A DNA stretch of 64,000 bases from Clostridia bacterium (lineage in GTDB: Bacteria > Bacillota > Clostridia > Lachnospirales > Lachnospiraceae). How positions within the stretch are numbered: the stretch's first letter is position 1; each line of letters opens with the position of its first letter. The position numbers were made by a program, and so were the translations under genes. The stretch covers positions 51,222-115,221 of the forward strand of contig QKJQ01000025.1 of assembly GCA_003249225.1 (NCBI GenBank), read 5' to 3'. Below the pieces are notes generated by a model. The model was not told the DNA's origin, ran no database searches, and worked only from the letters and a program-made list of their open reading frames with translations. Shown one piece after another: positions 63,174-64,000 of the stretch.

Positions 63174-64000
63174 GTGTTAGTAAAATATACTGATTACGAT
63201 TATGAGAAAATTTACAATAAATTTATTCTTGGAGAACAGGAAAGAGAAAATTGCATAAGAGAATTAGCATCATATAGACCAAGGTGCAAAATCAAGGTTA
63301 AGACAATTCAGTCGGGGGATATTCTTGAATCTGATATATACCCTGTATGGGAACGTGGTAAAGGGGCAACAAGAGGAATAAAGAAAAAGAGAACAACAGA
63401 GTCAGTTGAAAAGCATAATGAAATGATGGCAAGAAAACAGATTGTAAGACTGATCAATGAGAACTTTAGTAAGAACGACTTGAAAGTAGAACTGACATAC
63501 CCTGACTTTTATCTTCCAACAGAGGAGAGAGCAAGGGCAGATATGAGGAACTACATCAGGAGAGTAAAAACTTACAGGAAACAGAATAACCTTCCTGAAA
63601 TGAAGTACCTGTACATAGTTGAATATGCAGATGAAGAACATGTGAAAAAGATAAGGTACCATCATCACATAGCAATGTCAAAAATGGATAGGGATGCAGC
63701 AGAAGAAATCTGGATGCAAACGATCAAAGGTGCTAGATGCTCATGTGATAGATTTCAACCGGATGATTACGGACTCGAAGGATTTGCGAGATACCTGGTC
63801 AAATGTGAAAGAAAAATTGCACATAAAGATAAGGGCAAGAATCGAAAGCGGTGGTTTGGAAGCCGTAATTTGAAAAAGCCAAAGGTAAATGAATCTGTAA
63901 CCAAATTATCGCTAAGAAAAGCGAACGAGATAGCAAAGCAACCGGATAACTGCGAAGAGATATTCAGGAAGATGTACAAGGATAAGTACAGGCTTCTGGA
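63174..64000 (+). CDS. Rolling-circle replication initiator-like protein (HUH endonuclease), cut by window end
   Basis: The frame is open from GTG 63174 to the end (275 codons, no stop), so the 3' end is missing. GGAGG lies seven bases before the GTG. Residues 145-150 (MKYLYIVE) and 160-170 (RYHHHIAMSKM) form a strand followed by an H-x-H metal motif (His163/165). GFARYLVKCERK has the likely nucleophile Tyr207 with Lys210, in the YxxK arrangement of single-Tyr Rep proteins. This resembles the Rep ORF2/G2P type. It would nick one strand and start rolling-circle replication of the element. The assignment rests on motifs only. Confidence 0.7.
   Translation, partial: MLVKYTDYDYEKIYNKFILGEQERENCIRELASYRPRCKIKVKTIQSGDILESDIYPVWERGKGATRGIKKKRTTESVEKHNEMMARKQIVRLINENFSKNDLKVELTYPDFYLPTEERARADMRNYIRRVKTYRKQNNLPEMKYLYIVEYADEEHVKKIRYHHHIAMSKMDRDAAEEIWMQTIKGARCSCDRFQPDDYGLEGFARYLVKCERKIAHKDKGKNRKRWFGSRNLKKPKVNESVTKLSLRKANEIAKQPDNCEEIFRKMYKDKYRLL

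Larger units (their letters stand above)
58293..64000. mobile_element. Integrated phage-like or ICE-like element, left part
   Basis: From the integrase to the window edge every gene is typical of an integrated element: integrase, lysogeny module, divergent regulators, a string of tiny zinc-type proteins and a rolling-circle initiator. The left boundary is placed at the integrase stop; the true attachment site, probably between 58136 and 58330, was not identified, and no tRNA is present. The right end is outside the window. Whether it is a prophage, an inovirus-like phage or a conjugative element is undecided. Confidence 0.85.

Overview
The window looks like a chromosomal segment of a low-to-medium-GC Gram-positive anaerobe of the class Clostridia, most likely Lachnospiraceae-like. 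The reasons are the gene set and order (tig-clpP-clpX-lon-engB next to a DUF4364 gene and malic enzyme; rho-rpmE-DUF1385-prmC-prfA), AGGAGG-type ribosome binding sites, several TTG starts, consensus sigma-A promoters, a lysine riboswitch and a T-box. The genus cannot be named from the sequence alone. No rRNA, tRNA or CRISPR array was seen.

Layout. 1-3 kb: a SleB-like wall hydrolase and threonine synthase. 3-10.7 kb: two paralogous, secreted, Thr/Ser/Ala-rich Ig-like (Big2) surface proteins followed by an O-antigen-ligase/O-oligosaccharyltransferase-like membrane protein; this may be a surface-layer glycoprotein locus. 10.8-15 kb: an Ldh-type dehydrogenase with an amidohydrolase, an orphan Panacea-domain regulator and an AI-2E family permease. 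15.5-24 kb: housekeeping genes (typA, riboswitch-controlled dapA, dapB, T-box-controlled pheST). 24-28 kb: a chemoreceptor, a DJ-1/PfpI protein and a two-HD-domain (HD-GYP) protein. 28-34.7 kb: an AraC regulator heading a sugar-modifying cluster of two Gfo/Idh/MocA oxidoreductases and three xylose-isomerase-like TIM barrels, with no transporter. 35-43.4 kb: glmM and the protein quality-control block tig, clpP, clpX, lon, then engB. 43.3-46.3 kb (minus strand): DUF2804, malic enzyme, DUF4364. 46.7-54 kb: rho with a long repetitive disordered insert, rpmE, DUF1385, prmC, prfA, an rRNA methyltransferase. 54-58 kb: pgi, a VTC/DUF4956 pair and argF behind a probable ArgR box.

From about 58.3 kb to the right edge lies an integrated mobile element that runs out of the window. 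It has a tyrosine integrase, a DUF4041-like/GIY-YIG protein, an ImmA/IrrE metalloprotein and an XRE repressor on the minus strand. Across a divergent promoter region with three evenly spaced operator-like palindromes are a Cro-like protein, a small HTH protein, a 30-residue membrane peptide, three small Cys-rich proteins and a probable HUH rolling-circle replication initiator cut off by the window end. This is a compact lysis/lysogeny-like switch joined to a rolling-circle replication module.

A recurrent pattern outside genes is tandem duplication starting at or near stop codons (after the ligase gene, dapA, pheT and pgi, and more loosely in the sugar cluster). All functional calls come from reading the sequence; no database search was run.
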